From positions 186,001-250,000 of the forward strand of contig NZ_JPVQ01000001.1 of NCBI RefSeq assembly GCF_000772965.1: a stretch of 64,000 bases of DNA. The letters are read 5' to 3'. Shown piece after piece: positions 1 through 9,141 of the stretch. The position numbers were made by a program, and so were the translations under genes. The DNA comes from Ureibacillus massiliensis 4400831 = CIP 108448 = CCUG 49529. GTDB lineage: Bacteria > Bacillota > Bacilli > Bacillales_A > Planococcaceae. Within the stretch, counting starts at the first letter, position 1. Each line of letters starts with the position of its first letter. The notes below the pieces were generated by a model. It saw only the letters and a program-made list of their open reading frames with translations. It was not told where the DNA came from and did not search any database.

Positions 1-55
1 ATATATTTGACTTAATATTTAGAAAATTGTTAAAGTCTGAAGATTCACAATGTTA

Positions 56-84
56 TTGACTATTATAGTTATCGGCTGTAATAT
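56..84 (+). promoter_or_regulatory. sigma-A type promoter of the first ABC operon
   Basis: TTGACT at 56-61 and TAATAT at 79-84 are separated by exactly 17 bases, about 90 bases before the lipoprotein gene. No riboswitch or T-box fold was seen between it and the gene. Confidence 0.55.
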
Positions 85-173
85 AGCGGTAAACTCACAT
101 AAAGTAGAATACTAGAACGGATATGTGTAACCAAAATCATGTGAGAAAGAAAGACTAATGGGGGAAACAACGT

Positions 174-1196
174 ATGAAAAAGCTATCGTTTTTATTATTT
201 GGTTTAATTCTATTGCTTGCTGCGTGTGGGAGCGGGGGTAGTAGCGAACCTTCTAATGAACCTGCTGAATCAACTGAAAATACAAATGGTACAGCAGAGG
301 AAACACCGACAGAAACGAAATCTTATAAAATTGGTATTACTCAAATTGTAGAACATGCATCATTAGATTCTGCGACAGAAGGATTTATTGCTGCTATTGA
401 GGAATCTGGCTTAGACGTAGAATTTGTGAAAGAGAATGCGCAAAATGATCAAAGTATGAATATAACAATTGCGCAAAAATTAGTGAGTGAAAATGTTGAT
501 TTAATCTTTGCTAATTCAACACCGTCAGCTCAAGCTGCGAAAAGCGCGACAGGTGATATTCCTATCATATTTACGTCAGTAACTGATCCAATTGGTGCAG
601 AGTTAGTTGACTCAATGGAAGCGCCAGGTGCAAATGTAACAGGTACAGTTGACTTACATCCAGAAACAATTTCAAATACAGTAGACTTTATTATTGATGA
701 GCTTGGGATTACAAAAGTAGGTACGATTTACAACACAGGTGAACAAAACTCTGTAGTTCAAGTAAAACAAATGAAAGAATTATTAGAAGCAAAAGGTGCA
801 ACATTAACTGAAGCTTCAGTTTCAACATCTGCAGAAGTAAAGCAAGCTGCTGAATCTTTACTAGGCCAAGTAGAAGCATACTACATTATTACAGATAACA
901 CAGTTGTAACAGCACTTTCTACAGTAGTGGATGTAGCGAATACAAATCAATTACCTTTAATCGTTGGTGAATTAGATTCAGTTGCTGGTGGCGGTTTAGC
1001 TGCATACGGTTTCTCATATTATGATATCGGTTATGAAGCAGGAGAAATGGCTGTGAAAATTTTGAAAGGTGAAGCAACACCTTCAGAAATCCCAGCAGCA
1101 TATCCAGCAAACTTAAAGTTAGTAATTAATAAAGCTACTGCTGAAACAATCGGCGTAGAAATTCAAGATTCATGGAACGCGGAAGTAATCGAATAA
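174..1196 (+). CDS. ABC transporter substrate-binding lipoprotein (TrpX-like)
   Basis: Extracytoplasmic binding lipoprotein of an ABC importer. The first 17 residues are a signal peptide ending in a lipobox (LAAC, lipidated Cys18), then a Ser/Glu/Thr-rich linker to about residue 48 and a periplasmic-binding fold of the ABC_sub_bind family (Pfam PF04392). Motifs such as ANSTPSAQAA and FTSVTDPIGA are typical. It heads an operon with a permease (58-base gap) and an ATPase. In streptococci, relatives with this three-gene layout are called TrpXYZ and are linked to tryptophan; others are annotated only as solute-binding proteins. The substrate here cannot be read from sequence. The ATG follows a GGGGGA-type ribosome site. 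Confidence 0.85.
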   Translation: MKKLSFLLFGLILLLAACGSGGSSEPSNEPAESTENTNGTAEETPTETKSYKIGITQIVEHASLDSATEGFIAAIEESGLDVEFVKENAQNDQSMNITIAQKLVSENVDLIFANSTPSAQAAKSATGDIPIIFTSVTDPIGAELVDSMEAPGANVTGTVDLHPETISNTVDFIIDELGITKVGTIYNTGEQNSVVQVKQMKELLEAKGATLTEASVSTSAEVKQAAESLLGQVEAYYIITDNTVVTALSTVVDVANTNQLPLIVGELDSVAGGGLAAYGFSYYDIGYEAGEMAVKILKGEATPSEIPAAYPANLKLVINKATAETIGVEIQDSWNAEVIE

Positions 1197-1253
1197 TTCT
1201 TGTTAGCATGCAAAAAAAATAATTTGATATAACGAGCAAGGAGATGATTCAAA

Positions 1254-2294
1254 ATGATACCATTTACAGCATTGTTCGGTTCAGTAGAACAAGGAATCAT
1301 CTATGCAATTATGGCACTCGGAGTGTATTTAACATTCCGAGTGTTAGATTTTCCAGATTTAACGGTTGACGGAAGCTTTGTAACAGGGGCAGCTACAGCG
1401 GCGATGATGATTGCATTTGGCTACCATCCGATTTTAGCTACATTAACGGCGGTTGTTGCTGGATTTATTGCAGGATGTATGACTGGTTTATTACATACTA
1501 AAGGAAATATCAATCCGCTTTTGTCAGGGATTTTAATGATGATTGCATTGTATTCCATCAATCTACGAATTATGGGCCTTACTTCAGAAGATGCAATTGT
1601 ACGCCCAAGTATTCCGTTGTTAAACGAAGAAACAATTTTTTCACAGTTTCAAAGTTTTTGGAGTAATTTAGGAATTGACGATGCATTAACAAGCTTTGTG
1701 AAAGATACTTTAGGATTTGAGACAGCACCTCAAACATGGGGAACAATTCTAGTTGTTTTAGTAATTACAATTACTATTAAAATGATCGCAGACTGGTTCT
1801 TAAAAACAGAGGTTGGGTTAGCAATCCGTGCAACAGGCGATAACAAAAGAATGATTCGAAGCTTCTCAGCGAACACGGATTCATTGATCGTATTAGGCTT
1901 AGGTCTTTCCAATGCATTAGTTGCATTTTCTGGAGCATTAATCGCTCAATATTCTAAATTCTCAGATGTGAATATGGGGATTGGGATGATTGTCATTGGT
2001 CTTGCATCGGTTATTATCGGTGAAGCGATATTTGGCACAAAAACAATCTTCCGTACAACTCTTGCAATTGTAATGGGGGCAATTATTTACCGAATCATTT
2101 ACGCACTCGCACTACAGGTTGATTGGTTAGACACGGGAGATATGAAACTAATTACAGCAATCATCGTAATTTTAGCACTTGTTGTTCCGCAGATCATTAA
2201 TAAGCAACGAGAGAAAAAACGTAAAGAAAAACGGCGATTAGAGCGTCTTGCGGAGCAACGATTAGGAATGCAAGGAGGGAATGACCTTGCTTAA
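1254..2294 (+). CDS. ABC transporter permease (branched-chain type fold)
   Basis: Integral membrane permease of 346 residues, partner of the preceding binding protein. Many hydrophobic helices run from about residue 10 to 310, including the ALGVYLTFRVLDFPDLTVDG stretch characteristic of the BPD_transp_2 permeases that pair with PF04392 binding proteins. The last 30 residues are strongly basic (KQREKKRKEKRRLERLAEQR) and probably cytoplasmic. The coding end overlaps the ATPase start by 14 bases, so translation is probably coupled. Only one permease is present, so a homodimeric channel is likely. Confidence 0.85.
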   Translation: MIPFTALFGSVEQGIIYAIMALGVYLTFRVLDFPDLTVDGSFVTGAATAAMMIAFGYHPILATLTAVVAGFIAGCMTGLLHTKGNINPLLSGILMMIALYSINLRIMGLTSEDAIVRPSIPLLNEETIFSQFQSFWSNLGIDDALTSFVKDTLGFETAPQTWGTILVVLVITITIKMIADWFLKTEVGLAIRATGDNKRMIRSFSANTDSLIVLGLGLSNALVAFSGALIAQYSKFSDVNMGIGMIVIGLASVIIGEAIFGTKTIFRTTLAIVMGAIIYRIIYALALQVDWLDTGDMKLITAIIVILALVVPQIINKQREKKRKEKRRLERLAEQRLGMQGGNDLA

Positions 2295-3081
2295 ACTAGA
2301 GGGAATAAACAAAATCTTTAATGAAGGCACACTGGATGAAAAAGTGGCTTTAAACAATATCAACTTACATCTGGCTCCTGGTGACTTTGTTACTGTCATT
2401 GGAAGTAATGGTGCGGGTAAATCGACGATGCTAAACATGATTGCAGGTGCATTAAGCCCGGATTTTGGTGCTATTTCCATTGATGGAAAAGATGTGACGA
2501 AGTACCCTGAGTATAAACGTTCAAAATTCATTGGCCGTGTTTTTCAGGACCCAATGGCTGGCACAGCACCAACGATGACGATTGAAGAGAATTTAGCGAT
2601 TGCATATTCTCGTAATAAAAAACGTGCATTGCGATTCGGCGTTAATCGTGAGCGTAAAGATTTCTTCAAAACATCGTTAGAGAAATTGCATCTAAATTTA
2701 GAGAATCGTTTAAATGCAAAGGTTGGATTGTTATCTGGTGGTGAGCGTCAAGCATTATCATTATTAATGGCGACCTTTACTCAACCGTCCATTTTGTTGT
2801 TAGACGAACATACAGCCGCACTAGACCCATCTCGTGCTGAGCTTATTACAAACTTAACAAAGCAACTCGTTGAGGAAAACAATCTAACAACATTAATGGT
2901 AACGCACAACATGCAACAGGCAATTGACCTAGGCAATCGTTTAATCATGATGGATAAAGGTCAAATCATCTACGAAGTAACTGCAGAAAACAAACCAAGT
3001 TTAACAATCCCTGACCTAATGGCAGAATTCGAACGCATCCGCGGCGAAAAAATGGCATCAGACAGAGCATTATTAGGATAA
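2281..3081 (+). CDS. ABC transporter ATP-binding protein
   Basis: Cytoplasmic ATPase of 266 residues that energises the preceding importer. Visible motifs are Walker A GSNGAGKST (residues 41-49), a Q-loop region near VFQDPMAGTAP, the signature LSGGERQ and a Walker B ending LLLDEHTAALD. The D-E-H-T form replaces the commoner D-E-P-T and is usual in this subfamily. The ATG at 2281 lies inside the end of the permease gene, directly after AGGAGG, so this start is well supported. Terminator-like hairpins follow. Confidence 0.88.
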   Translation: MTLLKLEGINKIFNEGTLDEKVALNNINLHLAPGDFVTVIGSNGAGKSTMLNMIAGALSPDFGAISIDGKDVTKYPEYKRSKFIGRVFQDPMAGTAPTMTIEENLAIAYSRNKKRALRFGVNRERKDFFKTSLEKLHLNLENRLNAKVGLLSGGERQALSLLMATFTQPSILLLDEHTAALDPSRAELITNLTKQLVEENNLTTLMVTHNMQQAIDLGNRLIMMDKGQIIYEVTAENKPSLTIPDLMAEFERIRGEKMASDRALLG

Positions 3082-3093
3082 CGATAATCAAGG

Positions 3094-3128
3094 AAGAGCC
3101 TACTGAATTTTGGTGGGTTCTTTTTTTG
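3094..3128 (+). terminator. terminator after the ABC operon
   Basis: A hairpin with AAGAGCCTAC pairing (with G-U pairs) to GTGGGTTCTT is followed by a run of T. Confidence 0.7.
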
Positions 3129-3172
3129 TTGGGATAAACATGTGAAAGTTATAAAATGCAATATTTATAAAC

Positions 3173-3213
3173 AAATGAAGGAACGCTTTATTACTAAGGT
3201 TTCTTCATTTTTT
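3173..3213. terminator. second terminator-like hairpin
   Basis: AAATGAAG and CTTCATTT form an inverted repeat followed by a T run, downstream of the first hairpin and before the next gene. Confidence 0.5.
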
Positions 3214-3337
3214 TAATTAAAAATGACCTTTGAAATTATAGATTTAATATCAAGAAAACCTTTAAAATTCGAATTTTCCACATTCGTCATATTTCCACTT
3301 ACCATATAAAATACGAAAAGGAGGAGGAAAGAGGAAA

Positions 3338-4309
3338 TTGATTGTTCTTGAACGAGTAAAATCTAGTAAATTACAAGTACTTGAAGCAATATCACGTAGG
3401 TTATTACTAAATGATTTTGAATATCCTAAATTTCAAGAAATGTACTTTCGTCAGAGGAAGGGCTACCAGGGAGAATTAAAAGTAGATAACGAATGGAATG
3501 AACTAAGCATCCCGATAGAATACTATTTACTCTTTAATTATGAAACGGTAAATGAAATAGGAAACTCCCATCAAATGGATACGATCATGTTGAGTCCAAA
3601 TTTTATTTTTATTGTTGAAATTAAAAATATTTCAGGAAAAATTGATTACGATGAGGAGAAACGACAATTTACAAATACAAAAGAGGATGATAGGAAAGAA
3701 GTATACTCTAGTCCAGTGGATCAAGTAGAAAGACACACAAGATTAATTAGGCGAATGATGGATTTGGTAGGACTTCATTTACCAGTTGAAAGTGCAATCG
3801 TATTCAGTAATACGTCCACAATCATCGGGCAAATGTCGAAAAGAATCCCATCATTTCATTTAAGTGGTTTACACTCACATATTACGATGCTTTTAAAAAA
3901 GCATTCTAAACAAGAGATTTCAATTAAAGAAATGAATATGTTAAAAGATTTTTTATTAGAATCATTGAAAAGAGAACGATGGAAACCAAATATCGATAAA
4001 CAAAAACTCTTAAATGGAGCAATTTGTGAGCAGTGTAATCAACAAACCATCATGACATATTCTAATGGTCGTTTTATTTGTCCAAAATGTAACGCTAAAA
4101 GTAAGGAAATCTTGTTGAAAAGTTTGAATGATTATCGATTGTTGTTTAGTCCGTGGATATCGAATCGTGCATTCAAACAATTTTTCAACATCGCATCATC
4201 AAAAACGTCTTATAAGCTATTAAAATCATTAAATTTACAGTGCTATGGAAATAATAGAGGCAGATTGTATTTCATACCGGAAGATATACTGAGTTATAAA
4301 TTAGAGTGA
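3338..4309 (+). CDS. NERD-domain protein with a zinc ribbon
   Basis: Protein of 323 residues. Residues about 42-150 fit the nuclease-related domain (NERD): a GELKV motif, a QMDTI motif and a VEIKN motif followed by SGKI. These acidic and lysine residues match the restriction-endonuclease-like core predicted for the family. Residues about 229-255 hold two CxxC pairs (CEQC and CPKC), a probable zinc ribbon, and a C-terminal domain of about 65 residues follows. The start is TTG at 3338, supported by GGAGGAAAGAGG just upstream. Such proteins are common and mostly uncharacterised; a DNA-processing role is inference. It stands alone, convergent with ilvA. Confidence 0.75.
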   Translation: MIVLERVKSSKLQVLEAISRRLLLNDFEYPKFQEMYFRQRKGYQGELKVDNEWNELSIPIEYYLLFNYETVNEIGNSHQMDTIMLSPNFIFIVEIKNISGKIDYDEEKRQFTNTKEDDRKEVYSSPVDQVERHTRLIRRMMDLVGLHLPVESAIVFSNTSTIIGQMSKRIPSFHLSGLHSHITMLLKKHSKQEISIKEMNMLKDFLLESLKRERWKPNIDKQKLLNGAICEQCNQQTIMTYSNGRFICPKCNAKSKEILLKSLNDYRLLFSPWISNRAFKQFFNIASSKTSYKLLKSLNLQCYGNNRGRLYFIPEDILSYKLE

Positions 4310-4340
4310 ATGATGATACGCGATCTAGTGAAGATGTGGA

Positions 4341-4762
4341 GGGCGATATGGACACAAAATAGGGCGATATGGACACAAAATGTATCGATTCGGACACAAA
4401 ATAGGGCGATAACAAGGGTCGCGAAACGAGCATAAGAGAGTGGAAGGCGATACGGACAAAAAATAGGGCGATATGGACACAAAATGTATCGATTCGGACA
4501 CAAAATAGGGCGATAACAAGGATCGCGAAACGAGCATAAGAGAGTGAGGGCGATATGGACACAAAATAGAGCGATATGGACACAAAATGTATCGATTCGG
4601 ACACAAAATAGATCGATTCGGACACAAAATAGATCGATTCGGACACAAAATAGGGCGATAACAAGGGTCGCGAAACGAGCATAAGAGCATGGAGGGCGAT
4701 ACGGACACAAAATAGGGCGATAACAAGAATCGCGAAACGAGCATAACAAAATAGAGCGATAA
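4341..4762. repeat. 21-bp-period intergenic repeat array (family A, locus 1)
   Basis: Twelve copies of a 21-bp unit with core CGAT-N3-GACACAAAAT, mostly in direct tandem. Two main variants are visible: GGGCGATATGGACACAAAAT and ATCGATTCGGACACAAAATA. Runs of two to five units are broken four times by a conserved spacer containing AACAAG, GTCGCGAAACGAG and CATAAG. Because 21 is a multiple of 3, all minus-strand frames stay open and give false heptapeptide-repeat ORFs (ILCPYRP-like). The array fills the gap between the convergent NERD gene and ilvA. The same family recurs near 10.2 and 26.1 kb. Confidence 0.95.
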
Positions 4763-4767
4763 ACTTG

Positions 4768-4795
4768 AAATCCCAAATCCCAAATCCCAAATCCC
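4768..4795. repeat. 7-bp microsatellite (AAATCCC)4
   Basis: Four perfect tandem copies of AAATCCC lie between the 21-bp array and the ilvA terminator. Confidence 0.9.
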
Positions 4796-4799
4796 ACAA

Positions 4800-4836
4800 A
4801 TAAACAAACCCCCCGCACTTCCAAAAAGCGCGGGGA
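4800..4836 (-). terminator. ilvA terminator
   Basis: CCCCGC at 4811-4816 pairs with GCGGGG at 4830-4835. On the minus strand it is followed by a T-rich tract. Confidence 0.7.
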
Positions 4837-4845
4837 GCCCTTAAA

Positions 4846-6108
4846 CTAAACTAACAATCCAAACAATTGACTATCTTTATTCACTTCAGTAAATTCGAAG
4901 CCGTTGATGCGCATGCGATCGATTAATCCTTGGTAATCTTCAGGCTTGCTTACTTCAATCCCCACTAAAGCAGGGCCGCTTTCTTTATTGTTTTTCTTTG
5001 TGTATTCAAATGTTGTAATATCATCATTTGGTCCAAGAACAACCGTTAAAAATTGGCGTAGAGCTCCTGCACGTTGTGGGAAGTTTACGATGAAGTAATA
5101 AAGTAAACCTTCATACAATAAAGATTTCTCTTTGATTTCCGCCATACGGCTAATATCGTTATTACCACCAGTAATAACAGCAACGACAGATTTCCCTTTA
5201 ATTTCATCAGCATATAGATCAATTGCTGAAATTGGGAGGGCACCAGATGGCTCCGCAACAATAGCATGTTTGTTGTACAAATCAAGGATTGTGGTACTCA
5301 CTTTCCCTTCTGGGACAAGCAGGATGTCATCTAAATATTGATGACAAATTTCATAAGTTTTTTGACCGACGCATTGCACAGCTGTGCCATCACAGAATTT
5401 ATCGATTTTCGCTAAGGTCGTTGGGCCACCGTTTTCAAAGGCTGCTTGCATACTTGCAGCGCCGGCTGGTTCAACACCAATTACTTTAGTAGAAGGGGAT
5501 AGGTTTTTCACATAGGCTGCGATTCCTGACATTAATCCGCCACCACCGATTCCACCAAATACATAATCAATTGGTTCTTCGATATCGTTCATAAATTCTA
5601 CTGCTACAGTTCCTTGTCCTGCAATTACATCTAAATCATCAAAGGGATGAATGAAAATCATTTCATGCTCTTCGCAATAATCCTTTGCAGCAGCTGCTGA
5701 GTCATCAAATGTGTCTCCAGCCAAGATAATTTCTATGCTATCACGTCCGAACATACGAACTTGGTCGACCTTTTGTTTTGGTGTTGTTAAAGGCATGAAA
5801 ATCGCACCCTTAATATCTAAATGTGCACATGCAAAGGCAACACCTTGTGCATGATTTCCAGCACTTGCACAGACCACACCACTCTGACGTGCTTCATTTT
5901 CGATTTTTTTAATTTTATAGTATGCACCGCGCAGCTTAAACGAGCGAACATGTTGTAAATCCTCACGTTTAATGTAAATGTTAGCGCCGTACTTTTCTGA
6001 TAAATATTCATTTTTTTGAAGAGGTGTATGTAATACTACTTCTTTCAAAAGATGATAAGCCTTTAAAATGTTTTCCACTGCAAAAGTTTTTGTATCTGCA
6101 ACTTCCAT
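4846..6108 (-). CDS. ilvA: threonine ammonia-lyase (threonine dehydratase)
   Basis: PLP enzyme that deaminates threonine to 2-oxobutyrate, the first committed step to isoleucine; cytoplasmic. The PLP lysine is in RSFKLRGAY (Lys58 from the chosen start). The glycine-rich phosphate loop is GGIGGGGLMSG. A C-terminal region of about 80 residues (FPQRAGALRQFL onward) matches the single ACT-like regulatory domain of Bacillus-type IlvA, so isoleucine feedback is expected. The ATG at 6108 is preferred over an upstream ATG at 6147 because GGAGGTAAC lies just before it, giving 420 residues, the usual family length. No T-box leader was seen. It is monocistronic with its own terminator. Confidence 0.93.
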   Translation of the reverse strand: MEVADTKTFAVENILKAYHLLKEVVLHTPLQKNEYLSEKYGANIYIKREDLQHVRSFKLRGAYYKIKKIENEARQSGVVCASAGNHAQGVAFACAHLDIKGAIFMPLTTPKQKVDQVRMFGRDSIEIILAGDTFDDSAAAAKDYCEEHEMIFIHPFDDLDVIAGQGTVAVEFMNDIEEPIDYVFGGIGGGGLMSGIAAYVKNLSPSTKVIGVEPAGAASMQAAFENGGPTTLAKIDKFCDGTAVQCVGQKTYEICHQYLDDILLVPEGKVSTTILDLYNKHAIVAEPSGALPISAIDLYADEIKGKSVVAVITGGNNDISRMAEIKEKSLLYEGLLYYFIVNFPQRAGALRQFLTVVLGPNDDITTFEYTKKNNKESGPALVGIEVSKPEDYQGLIDRMRINGFEFTEVNKDSQLFGLLV

Positions 6109-6224
6109 CGTCTTGTTACCTCCGTAATTGTAAGAACATTTATTCATTTTAACATAAAATCAATGGTATTTTCACAAATATTGTGTGAATTCAAAAAATA
6201 TAATCATTTAATTAAACCTGCTTG

Positions 6225-6266
6225 TATAAAAAAGAAGCTTACTCAGACAAAAGAGTAGCTTCTTTA
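6225..6266 (-). terminator. terminator of the YjiH-like gene
   Basis: AAAGAAGCT-ACTC and GAGTAGCTTCTTT form a strong stem just after the minus-strand stop codon at 6273. Confidence 0.8.
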
Positions 6267-6272
6267 AACAGC

Positions 6273-7625
6273 TTAAAATATTAAATGTGCAATCAATGCA
6301 ATAATCGGCATTGAAATAAGTGTACGGATCAAGAAAATAAGGAATAGATCCCATATTTTTAATGGAAGCTTTGTACCTAAAATTAGGCCGCCTACCTCAG
6401 ACATGTAAATTAACTGCGTTACAGAAATCGTAGCAATAAAGAAACGAGTCATCTCAGATTCTATGCCAGCCCCTAAAACGGAAGGTAATAACATATCAGC
6501 GAATCCTACGATCATTGTTTGAGCCGCCGCGCCAGCCTCAGGAATTTGTAGAAGAGCTAATATCGGCTCAAAAGGCATTCCTAAAATTTTGAAGAAGCTT
6601 GTATATTCTGCAAGTACTAACGCAATAGTACCGAAAGCCATAATGATTGGCGTAATTGCAAACCACATTTCAAGAACGTTTTTAAAGCCTGATGTAAGAA
6701 CTCTACCTAGGTTTTTATTGCTATCCGCCTTGGCTAATGCATTTTGTAAACCTAATGAAAAAACATTGTGACCTTCTGGAATTGCTTCACGGTTTTCATC
6801 GGGCTTACTACCATTAAAATTCAAATCAGGTTTACGACTTAAAGGGAAAACACGTGGCATAATGAATGCTAAAATAATCCCAGTCAAAATTACGGTTCCA
6901 TAAAATTGTAAAAAATAATTATTTAAATCAACCGTTTCTAAAACAACAAAACAGAATGTAATCGAAACAACGGAGAAGGTAGTAGCAATGGTTGCTGCTT
7001 CTCTAGCCGTATAGTTTCCTTCTTCATATTGTCTACTTGTTAGTAAAACACCAATTGTCCCGTCTCCAACCCATGATGCTAAACAGTCAATCGCAGAACG
7101 GCCTGGAATTTTGAATAGTGGACGCATCACTTTTACCATCATGGACCCAAAAAACTCTAGCAATCCGAAATCTGTTAATAATGGTAATAACAAACCCGCA
7201 AAAAAGAATAATGAAAACATCATCGTAACTAATCCACCATCTGGACTAAGTAGTAAACCAGAAGTATTGTCACTCATAAAGCTTTCAGGACCGATTTGGA
7301 ACAAATACATCGCTGCGAAAATAACAGCAAGCACACGCATGATTGTCCAGAACCAATTTACGCGAAATAGAGAATCGAAAATTGTATGTCTTTCTTTTCT
7401 AGGAATAAACTGCATAATAATCGAACCAATTGCAGCAATGATAAACACAGCAAATGCAAACCAATGAATAAATGGCACAACGGCACTAGATAGCGTATTG
7501 GCTAAATATGCTATTGGAACCTTCAATCCATCTGCTGTATTAAATGGAGTTATAAATAAGAAAACGCCTAAAATAGAAAGGGCAAGAAATAAAAACCATG
7601 TATAAGGTGTGATTTTTTTTGTCAT
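6273..7625 (-). CDS. YjiH-like membrane protein with nucleoside-recognition (Gate) domain
   Basis: Polytopic membrane protein of 450 residues with about ten hydrophobic segments. The segment around residues 160-230 (GRSAIDCLASWVGDGTIGVL) and the conserved GFADMLLPSVLGAG fit the Gate/nucleoside-recognition family to which E. coli YjiH belongs. Members are presumed transporters but the substrate is unknown. The ATG at 7625 follows GAGGTATATAAAA. It is flanked by unrelated minus-strand genes with its own terminator, so the context gives no substrate clue. Confidence 0.75.
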   Translation of the reverse strand: MTKKITPYTWFLFLALSILGVFLFITPFNTADGLKVPIAYLANTLSSAVVPFIHWFAFAVFIIAAIGSIIMQFIPRKERHTIFDSLFRVNWFWTIMRVLAVIFAAMYLFQIGPESFMSDNTSGLLLSPDGGLVTMMFSLFFFAGLLLPLLTDFGLLEFFGSMMVKVMRPLFKIPGRSAIDCLASWVGDGTIGVLLTSRQYEEGNYTAREAATIATTFSVVSITFCFVVLETVDLNNYFLQFYGTVILTGIILAFIMPRVFPLSRKPDLNFNGSKPDENREAIPEGHNVFSLGLQNALAKADSNKNLGRVLTSGFKNVLEMWFAITPIIMAFGTIALVLAEYTSFFKILGMPFEPILALLQIPEAGAAAQTMIVGFADMLLPSVLGAGIESEMTRFFIATISVTQLIYMSEVGGLILGTKLPLKIWDLFLIFLIRTLISMPIIALIAHLIF

Positions 7626-7898
7626 TTTTATATACCTCGATAATAATATAACTAATATTCAACACTGAATATTTATACACTATAACGTGATGTTATTCAT
7701 ATGTCTACATGTATAAAAAAAGAAATATTATTCAGAAAAGTCCGAATTTCAATCTACCTAATTCATTGCTATTTTGTGGATAGTAAGTATGGATTATTCA
7801 AAGAGGGAAAAGTTTCATTTAAGGAGCAAAAAGGCAGGAATGATTCACTCCTGCCCAAAATTTTAATTATATAATTTGTAATGCTTGGTTTAATTTCT

Positions 7899-8576
7899 TT
7901 AATCATTAAAAGTATAAAGATAGTAAGACTCGATATTAAACCAACTATCGCTCATCGGTTTTCCTTCTTCAACACGGTGTATCGTTTCTTCCATCATCCA
8001 TGCTGTTTGAGATTTATGTGCGATAAGAGCAGCTTCTTTATCTTTTCGTACAGCCTTTACATCGTGTACGATTGTTGGTTGACCTAATTCATCAACAGTG
8101 TTATTTGCAAAGGCAGCGGCATAAATACGAGGGCGCGCACTTTTCTCCATACGTCGAACAGCCTCAACGACAGCTCGTGCTGTTGCCTCATGATCAGGAT
8201 GTACTGCATATCCTGGATAGAAGGTGATAATTAAAGATGGGTTTAGTTCGTTGATTAAATCTGTCACTAGCTTCACCATTTTTTCATCATCTTCAAATTC
8301 TACAGTTTTGTCACGTAAGCCCATCATGCGTAAATCCTCAATACCCATCGCTTCGCAAGCAGCAATTAACTCCTTACGACGGATTTCAGGTAATGATTCA
8401 CGTGTTGCAAATGGAGGATTGCCAAGATTACGTCCCATTTCTCCTAAAGTTAAGCAAGCATATGTAACGGGAACCCCCATATTTCGGTAAAGTCGAATTG
8501 TTCCAGCAGAAGAAAATGCTTCATCATCTGGATGCGGGAAAACGACTAATACATGATTTTCAGGTTGTAATGTCAT
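7899..8576 (-). CDS. bshB2: bacillithiol biosynthesis deacetylase BshB2
   Basis: Zinc-dependent LmbE/PIG-L deacetylase of 225 residues. BshB enzymes remove the acetyl group from GlcNAc-malate during synthesis of bacillithiol, the low-molecular-weight thiol of Firmicutes; BshB2 also acts on bacillithiol conjugates in some species. The metal motif PHPDDE is at residues 14-19, and the second motif HPDH follows in GYAVHPDHEA. Its pairing with a YojF-family gene directly upstream matches B. subtilis yojF-yojG. The ATG follows AAGGAG. No terminator was recognised downstream. Confidence 0.9.
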   Translation of the reverse strand: MTLQPENHVLVVFPHPDDEAFSSAGTIRLYRNMGVPVTYACLTLGEMGRNLGNPPFATRESLPEIRRKELIAACEAMGIEDLRMMGLRDKTVEFEDDEKMVKLVTDLINELNPSLIITFYPGYAVHPDHEATARAVVEAVRRMEKSARPRIYAAAFANNTVDELGQPTIVHDVKAVRKDKEAALIAHKSQTAWMMEETIHRVEEGKPMSDSWFNIESYYLYTFND

Positions 8577-8590
8577 CAGTTCATCACTCC

Positions 8591-8941
8591 TTAGTAAGTA
8601 AATGGCGTTTCACTTATTTCAAGTGCAACGGCAAGTTTTCCAGTATAGTCTAATCCAGCCATTAAAAGTCGACCTTGTTCATCCAGTTCGTAATGAGTAA
8701 TGCCTTGAGCATAGACCCAACCATGCTCCATTTTTAATCCGACGCGATGAGGGGAATCAGCGACAACTTTTCCTAATTCATAGCGAATTTTCGCGTTGCG
8801 AATAAAAGCCCCTGCGTTAAATACTTGCTCATTAAAATGCGTAGCATAAGCCCCATTCGTTGTTTCTAAATGAATATAGACGTCTTTGTTCGCAAAAGAA
8901 TTAAGCAGTTCTTGGAGCTCGTTAATTTGTACTTCCTTCAT
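8591..8941 (-). CDS. yojF: YojF family protein (DUF1806)
   Basis: Small cytoplasmic protein of 116 residues, the usual neighbour of bshB2. No catalytic motif is recognised; conserved stretches such as HGWVYAQGITHYELD are family-typical. The start at 8941 (MKEVQINEL) follows AAGGAG. An upstream in-frame ATG at 9127 would add 62 residues that run through the preceding intergenic region and is rejected. It lies 14 bases before bshB2 in the same direction, so the two are co-transcribed. A role with bacillithiol is inference from neighbourhood. Confidence 0.85.
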   Translation of the reverse strand: MKEVQINELQELLNSFANKDVYIHLETTNGAYATHFNEQVFNAGAFIRNAKIRYELGKVVADSPHRVGLKMEHGWVYAQGITHYELDEQGRLLMAGLDYTGKLAVALEISETPFTY

Positions 8942-9004
8942 CCTAATTCTCCTTTCCACATCTATGTATTTTATAGTATAGTAAAAATTTCTAATTAATG
9001 AAAT

Positions 9005-9041
9005 GAAAAAGCAGTGCGAAATGATGTCACACTGCTTTTCG
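9005..9041 (-). terminator. pdxK terminator
   Basis: AAAAGCAGTG (9007-9016) and CACTGCTTTT (9030-9039) form a perfect 10-bp stem with flanking A/T runs. Confidence 0.8.
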
Positions 9042-9141
9042 TGTATCTGATTTCTTTGAAGATATACACATTTGCTGTTTTTGATACACACATTATAGAG
9101 TATTCCAAATTTCCATAAATATACCACTTTGGAGTGGATAG

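Noticed and set aside
4341-4762. CRISPR array
   Set aside because: The repeats are directly adjacent or separated by a conserved spacer, not by unique spacers of uniform length, and no cas genes are present.
4272-4824. Long minus-strand ORFs of 160-176 residues made of ILCPYRP-like heptapeptides
   Set aside because: They are a by-product of the 21-bp repeats, which keep any stop-free frame open. There is no ribosome site or recognisable protein, and all three minus frames are open at once.
6109-6272. T-box leader for ilvA
   Set aside because: The upstream region is only about 160 bases, holds the terminator of the preceding gene, and has no T-box sequence or antiterminator.
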